From: CAUZWH01 sp965224275
Lineage (GTDB): Bacteria > Pseudomonadota > Alphaproteobacteria > SHVV01
Direction of reading: 5' to 3'
DNA length: 64,000 nucleotides
NCBI GenBank assembly: GCA_965224275.1
Contig: CBDCYR010000007.1
Location: 88,708 to 152,707 of the forward strand
Shown here: positions 63,501-64,000 of the stretch, in pieces
How positions within the stretch are numbered: the stretch's first letter is position 1
Layout: each line of letters opens with the position of its first letter
Position numbers and translations under genes: made by a program
Notes under the pieces: model-generated
Told to the model about the DNA's origin: nothing
The model's database searches: none
The model's input: only the letters and a program-made list of their open reading frames with translations

Positions 63501-64000
63501 CCTTATCTGCTTTATTGGCGATCTCCGGGATGCTATCGCCGTCATCGCCGTTGTCATCTTCATTGTCGGCGACACGCGCGATGGTCTCCCAGCCCTCGCC
63601 GATGCGGTACAGCGCCGATAGATGGCGGCCGTGGGCCTGACCGGCGAGGATGACGCTTTCCAGTTGCGCGTCGGACAGCAGTTCGTCCGTCACGACACGC
63701 ACGGGCAGCATCGGGCGGTAGGCCGGCACGGGATGGGGCACCGCCGCCATGGCGGCGGATTGCACCAGGGGCGTCGGATGTTCGCACGCGCCGGGAATGC
63801 GCGCCGTCCGGGGACGCCAGGGCTCGTAGACGCCGGCATGGGTGGTCTCCGGTTCGCTTGCCTTGCCTTCAGGGTTGGCGGACGAGGTTTCGTAGTCGAG
63901 TTCGGCCACCGGCCCCCAGTCGCGGACCTGCACTGCGGCATGTTTTGCCTGGGGCGCGGTGGCCGTTGTGCGCTTTCGTGGGTCCGGCCGTGCGGCGGCA
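60529..64000 (-). CDS. Strawberry-notch/DarB-like SF2 helicase, 5' end outside the window
   Basis: At least 1156 codons; the frame is open to base 64000, so the true start is outside. N-terminal ATPase with Walker A MLGDGTGCGKGRQ (about 63405), VIVFDEAHAMANAAG, and YVSATGATT; the C-terminal helicase half holds LVFSMAGGTGRSYHADLG and the Q-I-Q-GLGRTHRTHQ motif VI-like region. This is the bacterial Strawberry-notch family. In phage P1 DarB and many plasmid proteins the same helicase is joined to an N-terminal adenine methylase and protects incoming DNA from restriction. Whether a methylase domain lies upstream cannot be seen here. Confidence 0.9.
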   Translation of the reverse strand, partial: AAARPDPRKRTTATAPQAKHAAVQVRDWGPVAELDYETSSANPEGKASEPETTHAGVYEPWRPRTARIPGACEHPTPLVQSAAMAAVPHPVPAYRPMLPVRVVTDELLSDAQLESVILAGQAHGRHLSALYRIGEGWETIARVADNEDDNGDDGDSIPEIANKADKGEAVSAGLEPATDATGDGEALSAPVRFRRGWMLGDGTGCGKGRQVAAIILDHWLRGRRRALWLSASDKLLEDARRDWAAIGGNEADLIPLGKFRQGADIPQEAGILFATYATLRSPARQGKRSRLEQIVGWLADGMEEDSRHAFGGVIVFDEAHAMANAAGAKGSRGDTAPSQQGRAGLRLQNALPDARILYVSATGATTVPGLAYARRLGLWGGADTGGDTPFEQRTDFVTAMEAGGVAAMEVVARDLKALGLYQARALSYDGVEVELLEHPLTPEQRRIYDAYAGAFKVIHRNLEDALKATGIMEGDATLNKNAKSAALSAFEGAKQRFFGHLLTAMKCPSLILAIEADLEAGHACVIQLVSTGEALLDRRIAEIPVSEWDDISVDLTPREACLEYLAHAFPVQLQEPFTDDEGNLMSRPVTDAEGNPVLCREAVAARDALIEKLAALPPVQAALDQILHRFGGEAVAEVTGRSRRVLRIADSSGERLALRNRPASANLAETAAFMAGDKRILVFSMAGGTGRSYHADLGCGNTRRRIHYLLEPGWRADQAIQGLGRTHRTHQASAPLFRPVTTDVKGERRFIATIARRLDSLGAITRGQRDSQTAMGGGGATLFRASDNLESPYAKVALRQFYVALWRGNIAGWSMDRFEDATGLKLIWEGSLKDDLPPMPRFLNRLLALPIAEQNELFAELETRIEANIEQAIEAGTHEQGVETIRADSLTVASRETVHVHEASGAVTELVEIIRRDRLVPLTADDAIALRDGRPVINTRSKRAAVVLPAPSRMFEDGGVEARVRLVRPAAREPMAAAELAASNWKDAGGDRWRSLWDTEIEGLPSHTESRLWLVTGLLLPIWDRLPGENMRVRRLATDAGESLLGRVLTPEQAYAFRDAFGLAGGPVMSPAEMHEAILTRGASFDLANGWRLARRRLMGANRVEIEGPADGDLAALKRMGCTTEIVSWRTRVFVPEYIDLGRILDRWPLAAASPA

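Overview
The window looks like a chromosomal stretch of a free-swimming or formerly free-swimming alphaproteobacterium, probably near Rhodospirillales. The evidence is the set FliX, FlbT, MotE-like, DUF6468-like and short (271 aa) flagellins, a DksA that keeps only one of the usual zinc-finger cysteines, and sigma-54 promoters ahead of late flagellar genes. The lineage is an inference from gene content; there is no rRNA gene in the window.

Layout. 1-5.5 kb: a frameshifted amidase, then an FlhB-tail-like gene, fliO and fliP, followed by metabolic and unknown genes. 5.6-24 kb: a flagellar cluster. A leftward operon carries fliL, fliM, a DUF6468 gene, motE and a very long AMIN/TPR-type gene. A rightward operon carries flgF, flgG, flgA and flgH. 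Then come dksA, fliX diverging from flgI, a flgJ-like and a flgN-like gene, and a flagellin locus (flagellin, flagellin, flbT, FlaG-like). 24-45 kb: scattered metabolic genes among insertion sequences: a decayed three-gene hydrogen cyanide synthase/opine oxidase-like operon, an isolated fliG, and a possible catabolic operon (HpaB-type monooxygenase, cysteine hydrolase, periplasmic binding protein, CoA ligase) diverging from a truncated MmgE/PrpD gene. 44.7-64 kb: a plasmid- or ICE-derived island with AlpA, primase-like pieces, a broken methylase/helicase module, a 1422-aa MobF relaxase (TraA), DUF2493, Toprim and SSB proteins, small unknown genes and a Strawberry-notch helicase that runs off the window.

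Mobile load and decay. There are three 932-bp IS5-family copies (3-bp TTA/TAA duplications), two IS256-family copies, two IS21-family copies, and remnants of another IS256-type and an IS3-type element. They interrupt or truncate the TPR gene, flgF, the HcnB-like gene, the cysteine hydrolase, MmgE/PrpD, the SNF2 helicase and others. Four further genes carry single-base indels, three of them at runs of four G or C. Either the genome is in active decay or the assembly has homopolymer errors. flgF is split after its second codon, so motility is doubtful although promoters and most flagellar genes look intact.

The most unusual material is in the island: a broken methylase plus HEPN/Swt1-like SNF2 helicase pair, a DarB-like Strawberry-notch helicase next to small unknown genes with strong ribosome binding sites, and palindromic non-coding regions beside the relaxase.
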